DNA of 64,000 bases from Falsiroseomonas tokyonensis (GCF_019024325.1 NZ_JAFNJS010000003.1:491595-555594); one strand, 5' to 3'; shown: positions 14,216 to 23,620, numbered from the stretch's first letter. The notes: generated by a model from the letters alone, not told the origin. A program made the numbers and translations.

Positions 14216-14911
14216 TCAGCCGGCGCAGATATCCTCCGCGGGGCGCGGCTTGCTGCCCAGGCTGGCGATCAGGATATCCGCCGCCTCCGGGTCGAATTGC
14301 GTGCCGCGGCAGGCGGCCACTTCCGCCAGCGCCCCCTGGCCGTCGCGCGGGTTGCGATAGGCGCGGCCTGGCTCGATCATGGCGACGAAGGCGTCCGCCA
14401 CCGCCACCGCGCGCGTCAAGGGATGCAGGCTGCTGGAGCGAACGCCGCTCGGGTAGCCGCCACCCTCCCAGCGCTCATGGTGGTCGCGCGCCGCGGCCAC
14501 CACCACGGGCGGAAAGCCCAGGCGGCGCAGCACCTGCGCGCCGGTCTCCGGATGCCGCCGCACCAGCTCCAGCTCCGTCGGATCAAGCTTCCGGTCTGAA
14601 CCGAGGATGCTCGCGGGGATGAAGAGCTTGCCGATGTCGTGCAGGGCGCCGCCGACCAGAAGCGGCTCGGGGTCGCCCAGCCGTTCCGGCGCATGCCGCC
14701 ACATGGTGATCAGCACGCGGGCGACGCGGATCGAATGGTCGGCGCTGGCGCCATGGTGGCGCCGCAGCTGGCCGAGCAGCGCCAGGGTCGGGTCGATCTG
14801 CGTCGTCGAGGTCAGCAGGCTGCGGGCGTCCAGCGCGAAGGGATCGCGCAGCTCATCGGGGAAGCTGCGCGGCGATCCGCCATCCATCCGTCCGGTCCAG
14901 TCCAGGGTCAT
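14216..14911 (-). CDS. HD-GYP domain protein (probable cyclic-di-GMP phosphodiesterase)
   Basis: The 231-residue protein carries the HD metal site HSIRVA...GALHDIGKLFIP and the HHERWEGGGYPSG signature that defines HD-GYP proteins, so it probably hydrolyses cyclic di-GMP. No receiver or membrane segment precedes the domain, and the first 45 residues look like a short linker. The ATG at 14909-14911 (MTLDWTGRMD) is chosen because sequence upstream in this frame is low-complexity and shadows other frames. It lies between two signalling genes on the same strand. Confidence 0.88.
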   Translation of the reverse strand: MTLDWTGRMDGGSPRSFPDELRDPFALDARSLLTSTTQIDPTLALLGQLRRHHGASADHSIRVARVLITMWRHAPERLGDPEPLLVGGALHDIGKLFIPASILGSDRKLDPTELELVRRHPETGAQVLRRLGFPPVVVAAARDHHERWEGGGYPSGVRSSSLHPLTRAVAVADAFVAMIEPGRAYRNPRDGQGALAEVAACRGTQFDPEAADILIASLGSKPRPAEDICAG

Positions 14912-15014
14912 CGCATGATTCGCCGTCGGTGGGGTGGATGCAGGGAGGGATCCCGTGCGGGGATGCCGGGATCCGGCGAGGGTTCGGCACCGCCCGGCGG
15001 CGGAAGGGCGCGGC

Positions 15015-16484
15015 TCATGGCTGCAGCGCCTGGCGCAGCGCCTCGGCCAGCTCGCCGCGGCGGAAGGGCTTGGAGAGTAGGCGGATGCCGCGCTCCTGCG
15101 TCGCCTCGCCGGCATCCGGCCGCGCCGTATAGCCCGAGATCAGCAGCGCCGGCAGGCCTGGCAGCATGGCGCGCGCGGCCTCCACCAGCCTCCCGCCATC
15201 CAGGCCGCCGGGCAGCACCACGTCGCTCAGCAGCAGGTCCGGCCGCAATCCGTCGCGCAGCGCTTCCAGCGCTTCGGCGGCGGAGGCGGTGGTCGTCACG
15301 CCAAGGCCAAGATGCCGCAGCATGGCGGCGATGCCGGCGCGGCTGGCTGCGTCATCCTCCACCAGCAGCACCTCCCGGCGCCGCGTCCCGGCCGCCTCCG
15401 CGATGCGGGGGGCGGCGGGCAGGTCCAGCAGCGCGCATGTCCCCTGGCCGGCCCCGGAGTCCAGGCTCAGGCTGCCGCCATTGGCGCGGGCAAAGCCATA
15501 GACGGTGGACAGGCCGAGGCCGACGCCCCAGCCCTCCGCCTGGTCGGTAACGAAGGGCTCCAGGCAGCGCTCGGCCAGGTCCGGCGGCAGGCCGCGCCCG
15601 GTATCGGCCACCGTCAGGCGCAGCATGTCTGCCTCCGGCGCCGCTTCCGCCGCCAGGCGCAGCGTGCCGCCCTGGGTCATGGCGCGAAGCGCGTTCAGGC
15701 AAAGTTCCTGCAGCGCCGCCTCCAGCGCCGCGGGATCTGCCAGCACTGGCGGCGCCCCGGGGGGCACTGCCACCTCCACCCGACAGTTCGGGGCCAGCAG
15801 GCGCTGCCGTGCCGCCAGGCGCTCCAGCAGCGGGGACAGCTCGACGCGGCTGGCCTGTGGCGGGGTGCGGCGGGCGAATTGCAGCACGCGGGCGGTCAGG
15901 CCCGCGCCGCGCTCAACGCTCTCGATCATCAGCCGTGCGGCCTCGGCCAGCTCCGGGCGATCGACCAGCGCCTCGGCGAGGAATTCGGCATTGCCCAGCG
16001 AGACGGTCAGCACGTTGTTGAAGTCATGCGCCAGCCGCAGGCCGAGCCGTGCAGCGGCCTCCAACCGTTCCTCCCGCAGGCGGGGGGCGAGATCGGCCGT
16101 CAGATCGCGGATCCGCAGCTCCAGCGCCTCGGGCGCCTCGGCGGGGCCGAGAAGGTCCGCGGCCAGGGCATAGTCGCGGCCGAGCCCCGTGTGGCGGAAC
16201 AGGAACAGGCGCTCGCCGGCACCGGCGAAAAGGCCGGTGATCTGCGCCTGCAGCGGGCCGTCCTGCAGCTCCGGCAGCATCTCCCACAGCGGCACCCCAT
16301 GGGGGGAGCCAAGGGGGGTGCCATGGGGGGCATCATGGGGGACAGAAAGGGCCGCGGTGAGGACCGGGGCGTCGGCCGGCAGGTCCAGCATGCGTGCGGC
16401 CGCGCCATCCATAGCCATGATCCGGCCCTGCCGGTCCAGCCGGAACATCCCTGCCGATGGCCTGCCTGAAACGCCTGCTTCCAT
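15015..16484 (-). CDS. Hybrid histidine kinase with C-terminal receiver
   Basis: From the ATG at 16484 (MEAGVSGRPS, AGGA seven bases upstream) the product is 489 residues. A degenerate PAS-like sensor region (1-130) precedes the phosphoacceptor box LRLAHDFNNVLTV (His near 153). An ATPase domain (VADTGRGLP, GWGVGLGLSTVYG) and a receiver domain (LLLSDVVLPGG, Asp near 420; LLSKPFRR) follow. The sensor region contains an odd run of short His-Gly-Pro repeats (HDAPHGTPLGSPHGVP) encoded at about 16288-16345. An upstream ATG at 16544 is possible. The kinase core is closely similar in motif order to the kinase at 8238-11009, and both belong to the soluble PAS-hybrid type. Confidence 0.9.
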   Translation of the reverse strand: MEAGVSGRPSAGMFRLDRQGRIMAMDGAAARMLDLPADAPVLTAALSVPHDAPHGTPLGSPHGVPLWEMLPELQDGPLQAQITGLFAGAGERLFLFRHTGLGRDYALAADLLGPAEAPEALELRIRDLTADLAPRLREERLEAAARLGLRLAHDFNNVLTVSLGNAEFLAEALVDRPELAEAARLMIESVERGAGLTARVLQFARRTPPQASRVELSPLLERLAARQRLLAPNCRVEVAVPPGAPPVLADPAALEAALQELCLNALRAMTQGGTLRLAAEAAPEADMLRLTVADTGRGLPPDLAERCLEPFVTDQAEGWGVGLGLSTVYGFARANGGSLSLDSGAGQGTCALLDLPAAPRIAEAAGTRRREVLLVEDDAASRAGIAAMLRHLGLGVTTTASAAEALEALRDGLRPDLLLSDVVLPGGLDGGRLVEAARAMLPGLPALLISGYTARPDAGEATQERGIRLLSKPFRRGELAEALRQALQP

Positions 16485-16775
16485 CGTCGCATCCTGCCAC
16501 CGGGCGCTGTCGCGCGGGCGCCGGTAAGGGTAAGGAAAGGTCATCCGGCCGCAGCGTCCCCGCCTGGTGTCGTGCGCGCGGGCCGAGCGCACGCGAGGCC
16601 ATGCCGCCTCTGCCCGCCGGCACATGACGGACCATCCGGTTGCATGGGTCGGCGCGGCACAACCTACAGTTCGCGAGGCGCGCCGCCTACAACTTCCTAC
16701 AAAAGCTGGATGGTCTCGCTTGGAAGCGGAACGTTAACCATGGACCCAGTCGAAACATCGGAAGGGACCTTGGGG

Positions 16776-17996
16776 ATGATGCACAGCATTTCGCCGAAGC
16801 CGGCCCTTCAGGCCGCGGATCGGGGGCGCCTGGGGCGGCGCCAGCTGTTGGCGGTTGGACTCGGCGCCGGGCTTGGGACCTGCCTGGCGGGCCTGCCGCG
16901 CCCCGCGGCCGCCGCGGCGGTGATCGGGGACTGGCTGGATTTCCGCCGGCGCTACCTGGATGCCGATGGCCGCGTGCGCGACACGGGCAATGGCGGGATC
17001 TCGCATTCGGAGGGGCAGGGCGCGGGCCTGCTTTTCGCCGTGCGCTTTGACGATCGGCCGAGCTTCGAGCGCATCCTGGCCTGGACCCGCGCCGTGCTGC
17101 GGCGGCCGGACGACCAGCTTCTGGCCTGGGCCTATCGCCCCGGCGCGCCGATCCCGGTGCCCGACATGAACAATGCCAGCGATGGCGACCTGCTGGTGGC
17201 CTGGGCGCTGGCCGAGGCGGCGGATCGCTGGGGGCGGCCTGATTATCGTGCCCTGGCCACCGAGATGGCGCGCGACCTGCTGCGCCGGGTGGTGCTGCAG
17301 CAGGGCGATACCACGCTGCTGCTGCCGGGGGCGGAGGGCTTCCTGAAGCCCGATCATGTGGTGGTGAACCCGAGCTACTATATCACCCCCGCCCTCCGTG
17401 CCCTGGCGCGGCTGCAGCCGGCGCCGCAGTGGCGGGAGCTGGAGGAGGATGGCCTGGCGCTGCTGGACCAGGCGCGCTTCGGCCGCTGGCGGCTGCCGGC
17501 CGATTGGGTGGCGGTGTCCCGCGGCTCGGCGCGGCCGACCCCGGCCCAGGGCTGGCCGGCGCGCTTCTCCTATGACGCCATGCGGGTGCCGCTGAACCTC
17601 GCCTGGGGCGGCCATGCGCAGGCCCCGGCGCTGCGCGCCGCGGTGGATTTCTGGCTGGACCCGGCGCATGCGGCGCCGCCCGCCTGGGTCGATCTGCGCA
17701 GCCACGCCATGGCGCCCTATCCGGGTGATTCCGGCCAGCGCGCCATCCTCCAGCTTGCCAGCGCCACCATCGCCGGGCGTGGGCGGCCGGAGGCGCTGCC
17801 GAGCGTGGCAGAGGCCACCGCCTATTACCCGGCGCTGCTGACACTGCAGGCGCGCATCGCCTGGGCCGAGCGCGGCCTGACGGAAGGCGCCTGCGGGTCC
17901 GGCGCCATGCTGATGACCCAGGCGCCGAGCGCCGAGGCGGGGCGTGGCGGCTGGCTGCGCAGCATCTGGCCGGCGGCCTTGCGCATCGGCGGCTGA
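16776..17996 (+). CDS. Exported glycoside hydrolase family 8 (endoglucanase-type)
   Basis: The product is about 406 residues. An N-terminal export signal contains a twin-arginine-like GRRQLLAVGLGAGLG and ends near PRPAAAAA, so it should be periplasmic or secreted. The catalytic domain shows GISHSEGQGAGLL (family 8 general-acid Glu near residue 79) and DMNNASDGDLLVAWAL (active-site Asp near 135), as in BcsZ/CMCase proteins. Such enzymes cut beta-1,4 glucans, often during bacterial cellulose synthesis, but no bcs genes are in the window. The ATG at 16776 follows GGAAGG; an ATG at 16740 would add 12 residues. The gene is divergent from the kinase at 16484. Confidence 0.85.
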   Translation: MMHSISPKPALQAADRGRLGRRQLLAVGLGAGLGTCLAGLPRPAAAAAVIGDWLDFRRRYLDADGRVRDTGNGGISHSEGQGAGLLFAVRFDDRPSFERILAWTRAVLRRPDDQLLAWAYRPGAPIPVPDMNNASDGDLLVAWALAEAADRWGRPDYRALATEMARDLLRRVVLQQGDTTLLLPGAEGFLKPDHVVVNPSYYITPALRALARLQPAPQWRELEEDGLALLDQARFGRWRLPADWVAVSRGSARPTPAQGWPARFSYDAMRVPLNLAWGGHAQAPALRAAVDFWLDPAHAAPPAWVDLRSHAMAPYPGDSGQRAILQLASATIAGRGRPEALPSVAEATAYYPALLTLQARIAWAERGLTEGACGSGAMLMTQAPSAEAGRGGWLRSIWPAALRIGG

Positions 17997-18115
17997 AGCA
18001 CGATCCGGCAGGACAGGACCGCTGCTGTCGGATGTCCTGTGTTGGAAACGATCGTTGCCAGCGCAGGGGATCCGTCGAACGGGACGGATCGGGCCCTGGC
18101 GGCAAGGTGGGCGCA

Positions 18116-18151
18116 GCCCCGGCCCGGGCGGGATGCCATCCGGGCCGGGGC
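18116..18151. terminator. Symmetric hairpin between convergent genes
   Basis: A perfect 12-bp stem GCCCCGGCCCGG / CCGGGCCGGGGC with a 12-base loop lies between the rightward hydrolase and the leftward tail gene. There is no T run on either strand, so it may be a pause or Rho-assisted site. A second, weaker 8-bp stem lies at 18069-18090. Confidence 0.5.
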
Positions 18152-18160
18152 ACTGCGCAA

Positions 18161-18535
18161 CTATTGCGGCGTCACGGTCAGGGCATTGCCCGTCAGCGTC
18201 ACGGTGCCGGGGCCGGCCACCGTCACCGGCGTGTTCAGCAGGGACCAGGTCAGCGGATTGCCGCCCGTCACCGCATCGAACAGGCCGATATGGGTCATGG
18301 TCCCCGCGGCACTGGTGAAGGTGAAGCGGATCGCCTCGACATTGCGCTGCGGGCCGGTGCCGGTGAAGGTCGCGCGCTGGCGGGCATAGCCGGTGCCAGC
18401 GGGTTCGCCGGTCAGGCCGGTGGAATCGCTGCCGCCAGTGCCGAGCGCCGCGAAGACGGCGGTCGGCAGCGTGGGCAGCCGGGCGCAGAGGGCGCGGGCC
18501 AGCAGGTTCTTGGCGTGGTCGGTGAGGTCGGTCAT
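18161..18535 (-). CDS. Phage tail-fibre-like protein
   Basis: The 124-residue protein begins MTDLTDHAKNLLARALC and continues with beta-rich, Gly/Thr-rich sequence (FTFTSAAGTMTHIGLFDAVT, then NPLTWSLLNTPVTV). This pattern (N-terminal helix, then PTAVFAALGTGG and a small beta domain) matches short tail-fibre/tail-tip proteins of alphaproteobacterial prophages. The ATG at 18535 has a GAGGA site upstream. It is the last of five leftward genes. No enzymatic motif is visible. Confidence 0.65.
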   Translation of the reverse strand: MTDLTDHAKNLLARALCARLPTLPTAVFAALGTGGSDSTGLTGEPAGTGYARQRATFTGTGPQRNVEAIRFTFTSAAGTMTHIGLFDAVTGGNPLTWSLLNTPVTVAGPGTVTLTGNALTVTPQ

Positions 18536-18572
18536 CCGGGAATCCTCGGGCGGGTTGGGAAAGGGGGCTCGG

Positions 18573-18842
18573 TCAGAAGCCGCCGAGCAGGGCGCGGAAC
18601 AGCTCCGGCCCGGCGGGTGCCAGGCCGGGCGGGGTGGCGATCTCGGCATTGGCCGCGACCGCGACATAGGCGATGCCGTCGAAGGTCTGCGGGGCCGTGC
18701 CGGCGGCGGGGATGAAGCCGCCGATGCGCGGATCGGCGGCCTCGGCCGGCGCTTCCTCCGGCCCGTGCCAGCCGAGGCTGCGCAGCGCGGCCATGCTCGC
18801 CTCCGGCGGGCCCTGCCAACAGAACATGGTCCATTCGGTCAT
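18573..18842 (-). CDS. Small hypothetical protein of the tail-fibre cluster (89 aa)
   Basis: The product starts MTEWTMFCWQGPPEASMAAL and contains PQTFDGIAYVAVAANAEIATP. It is short, acidic and without signal or membrane segments. I recognise no family. It lies between two tail-fibre-like genes in the same direction with gaps of 37 and 22 bases, so it is probably co-expressed and may be a chaperone or small fibre component. Confidence 0.6.
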   Translation of the reverse strand: MTEWTMFCWQGPPEASMAALRSLGWHGPEEAPAEAADPRIGGFIPAAGTAPQTFDGIAYVAVAANAEIATPPGLAPAGPELFRALLGGF

Positions 18843-18864
18843 CGTCGGATCCTTGAAGGTTGCG

Positions 18865-20124
18865 TCACAGCGGCAGGGTGGTGCAGAGCCCGGGCAGGGC
18901 GGCGTCCGGCGCGGCGAAAGGAAGGAAGGCGAGGCTGCCGACCCGGCCGAACAGCGCCGCGGTATTGGCGGCGTTGTTGCCGATGCGCAGCGTCGTCAGC
19001 CCCGTGGTCGGGCCGCCGGTCGCCACCTGCACGGCGCCGCCTTCCAAGCTTGCGGCGATGCGCCCTCCCTCGATCGCCAGCACCGCCCGGAAAGGGGTTC
19101 CAGCGGTGATAGTGCCGAGGCTCGGGCTGTCCGCCGCCGCACCCGCCAGCACCCGCCCGGCCACCAGCCCACTGCCGGCTGCCGGGTTGCGCAGGGTGAA
19201 GCGGCTGCTGTCCGTGCCGTCGTCCAGCTGCAGCAGCATCTGGTCCGCATCCTGCGCCAGCTGCGGCAGCAGGCCCGACCAGAGCAGGGTGCAGGCACCG
19301 CCGAGCCCGAGCGAGGCCAGCGGGATGCTGGCCAGGTCCGCGCCACGGGTGCTGGCCGCGGGCGCGCCAGGGGCGGGCAGAATGGGCGTGGAGGCAAAGG
19401 CGCCTAGCTCCATCTGCGCACCTAGCACATCGAAACCGATGTCGTAGGTCTCGCCAGAGGCAATGCCGAACTGAATGGACGGCTGCACGAAAGCAATTGT
19501 CGCAGTGGTGGGTAAGGTGAAGGTGCGTTCGAAGCGGACAAGGTCGCCGGTCAGCGACAACGTCTGCGTGCTTGGCGAGGATACCACCGCGCCCCCAGCG
19601 TCTCGACAGAACAGCCGCATAGCAGCACTGAGCGGTGTGCCCGAGACCAGCCGGATAAAGGCCGAGAAGGTCCAGACCTGTTGCGACGCCGCGGCGATCT
19701 CCAGGGAGCCCCCAAGGGCTGTGGTGCTGCTAGATCCGGTCGCCGTGCCTTGGAGGCGGAGCCGTGCGCCCTGCAATCCGATTTCGCTGCGCGCCTCGAC
19801 AAACGTGCGCGTCAGACCCCCGAAAATGACACTGCCCCAATGGGTCGGTAGCGTGCTGGTGCCCGGCGTGCCGCCCTCGCCACGCGGATTGCGCAGCGCA
19901 TTGCTGCGCTGGCCTTCCAGCAGCAGCCGCCGCGCGGCGCCGCTGAAGCGCGGCAGGTCGGCCAGCACCTCCGCATAGGTCTGGCCATCCGTCCCCAGCA
20001 CCGTGCTGCGGGAGGCGACCTGGGCGCGGGCCAGGCTGACGCCAGGGGGCAGCCCCCCCCGCATCGGCAGGTGGCGCCAGGGCGGCGCCAGCGAGCCGAG
20101 GGCGCTGAACAGGGGCGCCGACAT
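18865..20124 (-). CDS. Phage tail/structural-type beta-rich protein
   Basis: The 419-residue product starts at the ATG at 20124, which shares one base with the upstream stop (TGATG). It opens MSAPLFSALGSLAPPW and has a region typical of phage tail proteins (LLLEGQRSNALRNPRGEGG). Beta-sandwich, carbohydrate-binding-like segments follow (VWTFSAFIRLVSGTPLSAAM; SGETYDIGFDVLGAQME). Sequences of this type occur as prophage tail or lectin-like decoration proteins. A ligand-binding role at the fibre tip is likely but inferred. Codon use is high-GC and not unlike the host. Confidence 0.65.
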   Translation of the reverse strand: MSAPLFSALGSLAPPWRHLPMRGGLPPGVSLARAQVASRSTVLGTDGQTYAEVLADLPRFSGAARRLLLEGQRSNALRNPRGEGGTPGTSTLPTHWGSVIFGGLTRTFVEARSEIGLQGARLRLQGTATGSSSTTALGGSLEIAAASQQVWTFSAFIRLVSGTPLSAAMRLFCRDAGGAVVSSPSTQTLSLTGDLVRFERTFTLPTTATIAFVQPSIQFGIASGETYDIGFDVLGAQMELGAFASTPILPAPGAPAASTRGADLASIPLASLGLGGACTLLWSGLLPQLAQDADQMLLQLDDGTDSSRFTLRNPAAGSGLVAGRVLAGAAADSPSLGTITAGTPFRAVLAIEGGRIAASLEGGAVQVATGGPTTGLTTLRIGNNAANTAALFGRVGSLAFLPFAAPDAALPGLCTTLPL

Positions 20125-22481
20125 CAAGGGGCCCCCGCACCGGCCAGCATCAGCACCTTCGTCGTGCCGCCATCCGGGCTGAAGGCGAGCAGCGTGGCCA
20201 GCCCACCGGCGCGGATCTTGGTCAGCCCGTCCGGATTGGTCGGCGTCGCGGCGGTGAAGCCCGACATGCTGAGGGCGAGATCGCTGGCACCCCGGTTCGC
20301 CACCAGGCAGGAGAAGCCGTCGCCCGTGCTCGCCCATGCGATGCTGAGCGTGGTGCCGGCATTGGCGCTGACCAGCCGCCCGTTATGGGCAGCCAGCGTC
20401 AGCGCCGTGGCGCCGGAGGTGGCGACAACCGGCAGGCGGCGGTCGGTGAACTGCGCATCGACATAGCCCTTGTTGGCCGCCTGGTTCGTCGCCGTGGGAT
20501 CGGCCGGCAGCACCAGCGGGCCGGTCAGCGTCACCGTGCCGGTGGCGCTGATCCGAAAGCGCTCCGCGAGGCTGCCGCCGTTGCGGGTTTCCACCACGAA
20601 GGCGCCGGCCTCCGCGCCGGTGGTCACCGCCTCGCTGATGCCGCCGGCCCGGGCGAATTCGGTTTCCGTCCCGGCCAGGTTGCGCCCGCTGAAGGCGAGC
20701 TGCCCCAGCGCATGGCCCGCCGCCGGCGTGGTGGAACTGCGCCGCAGCGTCATCTTCATCGGCGCGGTCATGGCGGAGTCCGCGCCGAGGACGATGCCGC
20801 CATTCGGATTGGCAGCCGCATCGCCGCCGATGGTCAGCGGCGCCAGCGCCCCGGCGCCAAGGCTGAGGCGGTAACTGATGGCGCCGTCCTGGTTCTCCAG
20901 GTCGAGCTCCGCGCCCAGCGCCTCCGACCGCCGGCGCAGCAGGGCGCTGGCCTGGTCGGGGGAGGAGCCGAGCGCCTGCAGGCGGTTGCCGACCAGGGCG
21001 ATGCGGGCCAGGTCCGCGCCGGTCTGCGCCTCGAAGGTGGTGGAGCGGGTGTCGGAGGCGACGACCGAGAGGCTGTCGCCGCTGCTGCCCAGATAGACGC
21101 GCGCCGCCGGCAGGTCGCAGGCGACGAGGGTGAGCCCGCCGTCGAAGACTTCCACCGCGCGGCCGCCGCCATCGCCGCCCACCATGACGCCGACGAACTG
21201 GTTGTCGCCCTGGGTGCTGGAGGTGGAGTTGACGCGGATGGCTGTGGCCTGGCTGCTGATGAAGCCGCCCACCCACTTGGTGCGGAAGGCGGAGCCCTGG
21301 ATCAGCGCGCCGACGGTATTGGGATCCTTCAGCGAGAAGCTGTCGTCGACGCTGCAATTGTGCAGCTGGATCGACTGCGCGCCATCGCCCAGGTCGAAGC
21401 CGCGCTCATAGCCGTAGCAGAAGCAGTTGATGAATTCGGCGACGTCGCTGACCTCCACCCGGAAGGCGGTGCCGAGGCGGCGGTTGTTCCAGACGGAGAG
21501 GGAGCCGCTGCCGGCCCAGCTGCCGGAGAAGCTGGAGCCCTGCAGGTCGATGCGCGTGCTGTCGATGACGGTCACGGTGAAGCGCCCATTGGCAGGCGGC
21601 ACGCCGCCGATGCCGAAGGTGTTCACCAGGTCGCCGGTGACCAGCCCATGCGCAGTGGTGGTGGTGATGCGGACCGCGCCCGACCCGTTGTTCGCAACGG
21701 CCGCGAGGGCGCGCTGGTAGAGCGAGATGCCGCCGATATTGCCGGTCAGGAAGGGCCAGAAGTGCACATCGTGGATGCGGCTGATGTCGCGGGTATTGCT
21801 GAGGTAGATGCCGTTGCGATTGTCGCCGCGCAGCCGCCGCACGTTCAGGCGTTGGTTGTTGTCGGAACGGATCGCGAGGTCGAAGCCGAGGATCAGCAGG
21901 TCCTCGATCAGCGCATCGTGGTGGCCGCCGGATGCGCCGCCCACGGTGATGGCGGTGCCCGCCATGTCGTTGCGCAGGTTTACGGCAGCGCGCAGCGAAG
22001 CGGGCGGCGCGCCCAGCCCGTCGCGGATCAGCGTCAGCGCACGCAGCGTGCTGGCGCGCAGCACCTGGATGGTGCGGGCGGAGGAAAGCAGCAGCGTGCC
22101 CGGGATATTGCGGTAGTCGGCCGAGACGCGCTGCCCGCCGGGAAAGGCGCCCGGGCCCTCGAGGCAGACATTCTCCTTCAGCACGATGTCGGAGCCGGTA
22201 ACGCGATAGCGGCGCGGGCCAAGGCGGACCAGGCCGCCGCCCGCCGCGGCGGCGGCATCGATCGCCGCCTGGATGGCGGCGGCATCATCCGTCGTGCCAT
22301 TGCCGACGGCGCCGAAGTCGCGGACATGGAACATGCGCTCGGCATGCACGCCCGCGGTGATCTGGGCGAAGGTGGCGCGGCGCGTCACGGCCGCCGCGCC
22401 GCTGCCCTGCACGATGGGCGCGATATCGGCGGCGGCGAGCGCCGTGGCAGCCGGCAGGTCTGAGATCTTGGCGTCGGCCAT
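20124..22481 (-). CDS. Tail-spike-like protein with right-handed beta-helix (pectate-lyase fold)
   Basis: This is a 785-residue protein. The N-terminal segment MADAKISDLPAATALAAADI with VTRRATFAQITAG is the typical head-binding region of phage tail fibres. Then MFHVRDFGAVGNGTTDDAAA opens a pectate-lyase-superfamily beta-helix (about residues 50-500) with repeated short strands. The C-terminal part resembles a collar region with a final intramolecular-chaperone-like stretch (TNQAANKGYVDAQF). Proteins of this type bind or cleave surface polysaccharide. No lytic-site residues can be assigned by eye. It is the largest gene of the isolated tail cluster. Confidence 0.8.
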   Translation of the reverse strand: MADAKISDLPAATALAAADIAPIVQGSGAAAVTRRATFAQITAGVHAERMFHVRDFGAVGNGTTDDAAAIQAAIDAAAAAGGGLVRLGPRRYRVTGSDIVLKENVCLEGPGAFPGGQRVSADYRNIPGTLLLSSARTIQVLRASTLRALTLIRDGLGAPPASLRAAVNLRNDMAGTAITVGGASGGHHDALIEDLLILGFDLAIRSDNNQRLNVRRLRGDNRNGIYLSNTRDISRIHDVHFWPFLTGNIGGISLYQRALAAVANNGSGAVRITTTTAHGLVTGDLVNTFGIGGVPPANGRFTVTVIDSTRIDLQGSSFSGSWAGSGSLSVWNNRRLGTAFRVEVSDVAEFINCFCYGYERGFDLGDGAQSIQLHNCSVDDSFSLKDPNTVGALIQGSAFRTKWVGGFISSQATAIRVNSTSSTQGDNQFVGVMVGGDGGGRAVEVFDGGLTLVACDLPAARVYLGSSGDSLSVVASDTRSTTFEAQTGADLARIALVGNRLQALGSSPDQASALLRRRSEALGAELDLENQDGAISYRLSLGAGALAPLTIGGDAAANPNGGIVLGADSAMTAPMKMTLRRSSTTPAAGHALGQLAFSGRNLAGTETEFARAGGISEAVTTGAEAGAFVVETRNGGSLAERFRISATGTVTLTGPLVLPADPTATNQAANKGYVDAQFTDRRLPVVATSGATALTLAAHNGRLVSANAGTTLSIAWASTGDGFSCLVANRGASDLALSMSGFTAATPTNPDGLTKIRAGGLATLLAFSPDGGTTKVLMLAGAGAP

Positions 22482-22561
22482 GGTGTTTTCGGTTCCGGAT
22501 CGGGTGCGGGGAAGGGCGGGGGCGCGTCACGCCTCGGGCGTGCCGACGAGGGCGCCGGCGG

Positions 22562-23212
22562 TCAGACCAGCAGGCGGCTGCCATCCTCGATCAGCAGCGT
22601 GCCGCCGGCCTGCAGCAGCAGGCCGAATGGCAGGGTGACGCTGAAGGCGGGGGAGACGGCGGCCACCGCGGAATCGCCGGTGGAGACAACGCGCAGGCGG
22701 TAGCCGGTGCCCGGCGCCGGCGCCGGCAGGCTGGCGCTGGCACTGCCGGCCGTGACCGTGGCCAGCGTCGGGCCGCGCACCGTGGTGCCCATGGCGTCGC
22801 TGATGCTGAAGGCCACCTGGGTGACCGGGCCGGCGAGCGTGGCCGAGGCTTCCACCGTGCCGTTGGAGAGGATGCCCGCGGCCAGCGGGCCCAGGATCAC
22901 GGTCATCGCCACCGCCGTCGCGGTCTGCGCCACCGAGAAGACCTGCACCGCGCGGACCTGCACGCGGAAGGGCGCCGCGGCGCTGTCCAGCACCAGGCCG
23001 GCGGCCACCACATCCCCCACCCGGACCGGCAGGAAGGAGACCGAATCGGAGGCGATCAGCACGATGATGTCGCCGGTCTCGAGCCGCGCCGCGGCAGGCT
23101 CGAAATAGCCCGGCGTCAGCGCGTCGGCGCGGCTGTCGGTGGTGCGGTACAGCCACATGGTGAAGCCGCTGTTGTTCACCAGCGGCACCAGGGCCGTGTT
23201 GTTGAAGGGCAT
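22562..23212 (-). CDS. Hypothetical phage-tail-associated protein
   Basis: The 216-residue product starts MPFNNTALVPLVNNSGFTMW. It contains a segment (LYRTTDSRADALTPGYFEPA, then LETGDIIVL) found in small phage tail proteins, followed by an Ig-like or fibronectin-like beta domain (about 110-200). No signal peptide or catalytic motif is seen. It is the first gene of the five-gene leftward set; the promoter should lie in the 408-base gap to its right. Confidence 0.6.
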   Translation of the reverse strand: MPFNNTALVPLVNNSGFTMWLYRTTDSRADALTPGYFEPAAARLETGDIIVLIASDSVSFLPVRVGDVVAAGLVLDSAAAPFRVQVRAVQVFSVAQTATAVAMTVILGPLAAGILSNGTVEASATLAGPVTQVAFSISDAMGTTVRGPTLATVTAGSASASLPAPAPGTGYRLRVVSTGDSAVAAVSPAFSVTLPFGLLLQAGGTLLIEDGSRLLV

Positions 23213-23620
23213 GGAAGGGCCTCCGTTCGGACGCGCGTCGGGGCAGGGCGCGCGCGTCGGCGCGCCCCGGGGCGAGGGGATGGCGGGAAGACAAAAAGCC
23301 TGGGTCCAAAGGCGCGGCGCGGCGGGTCCGGCTGGCCGGTCGGGCCGGCCGGTCCGGGCCGCTGCAGGGCAGCGCGGGGGATGAAGCTGGGCGCAACTCG
23401 CCCCTTGGTGGCCTGCTGACTACAGGCAGGCCCAGAACAAGTCAAGAACAAATTCCTGCGGCCTGGGTATTTCGGCCTTTCGCTCCGCGGCGCCGCCCGG
23501 CCCGGCCAGGCCGCCCCTTCACGCCAGGCGCAGAAAAGCGGTTAGGACTCTATCGGAGCGTGTTCCCCGCCGCGCAAAACGCCCTAGCATCGCGCCGCTT
23601 CACGAAGCGGGAGATTCCTG
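23213..23620. other. Divergent intergenic region with no gene
   Basis: There are 408 bases between the leftward tail cluster and the rightward transporter operon. The left half is very GC-rich with runs of GGCCGG. The right half, from about 23400, is somewhat less so and holds AACAAGTCAAGAACAAATTC. It must carry promoters for both operons, but I cannot assign -35/-10 boxes with confidence. Confidence 0.5.
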
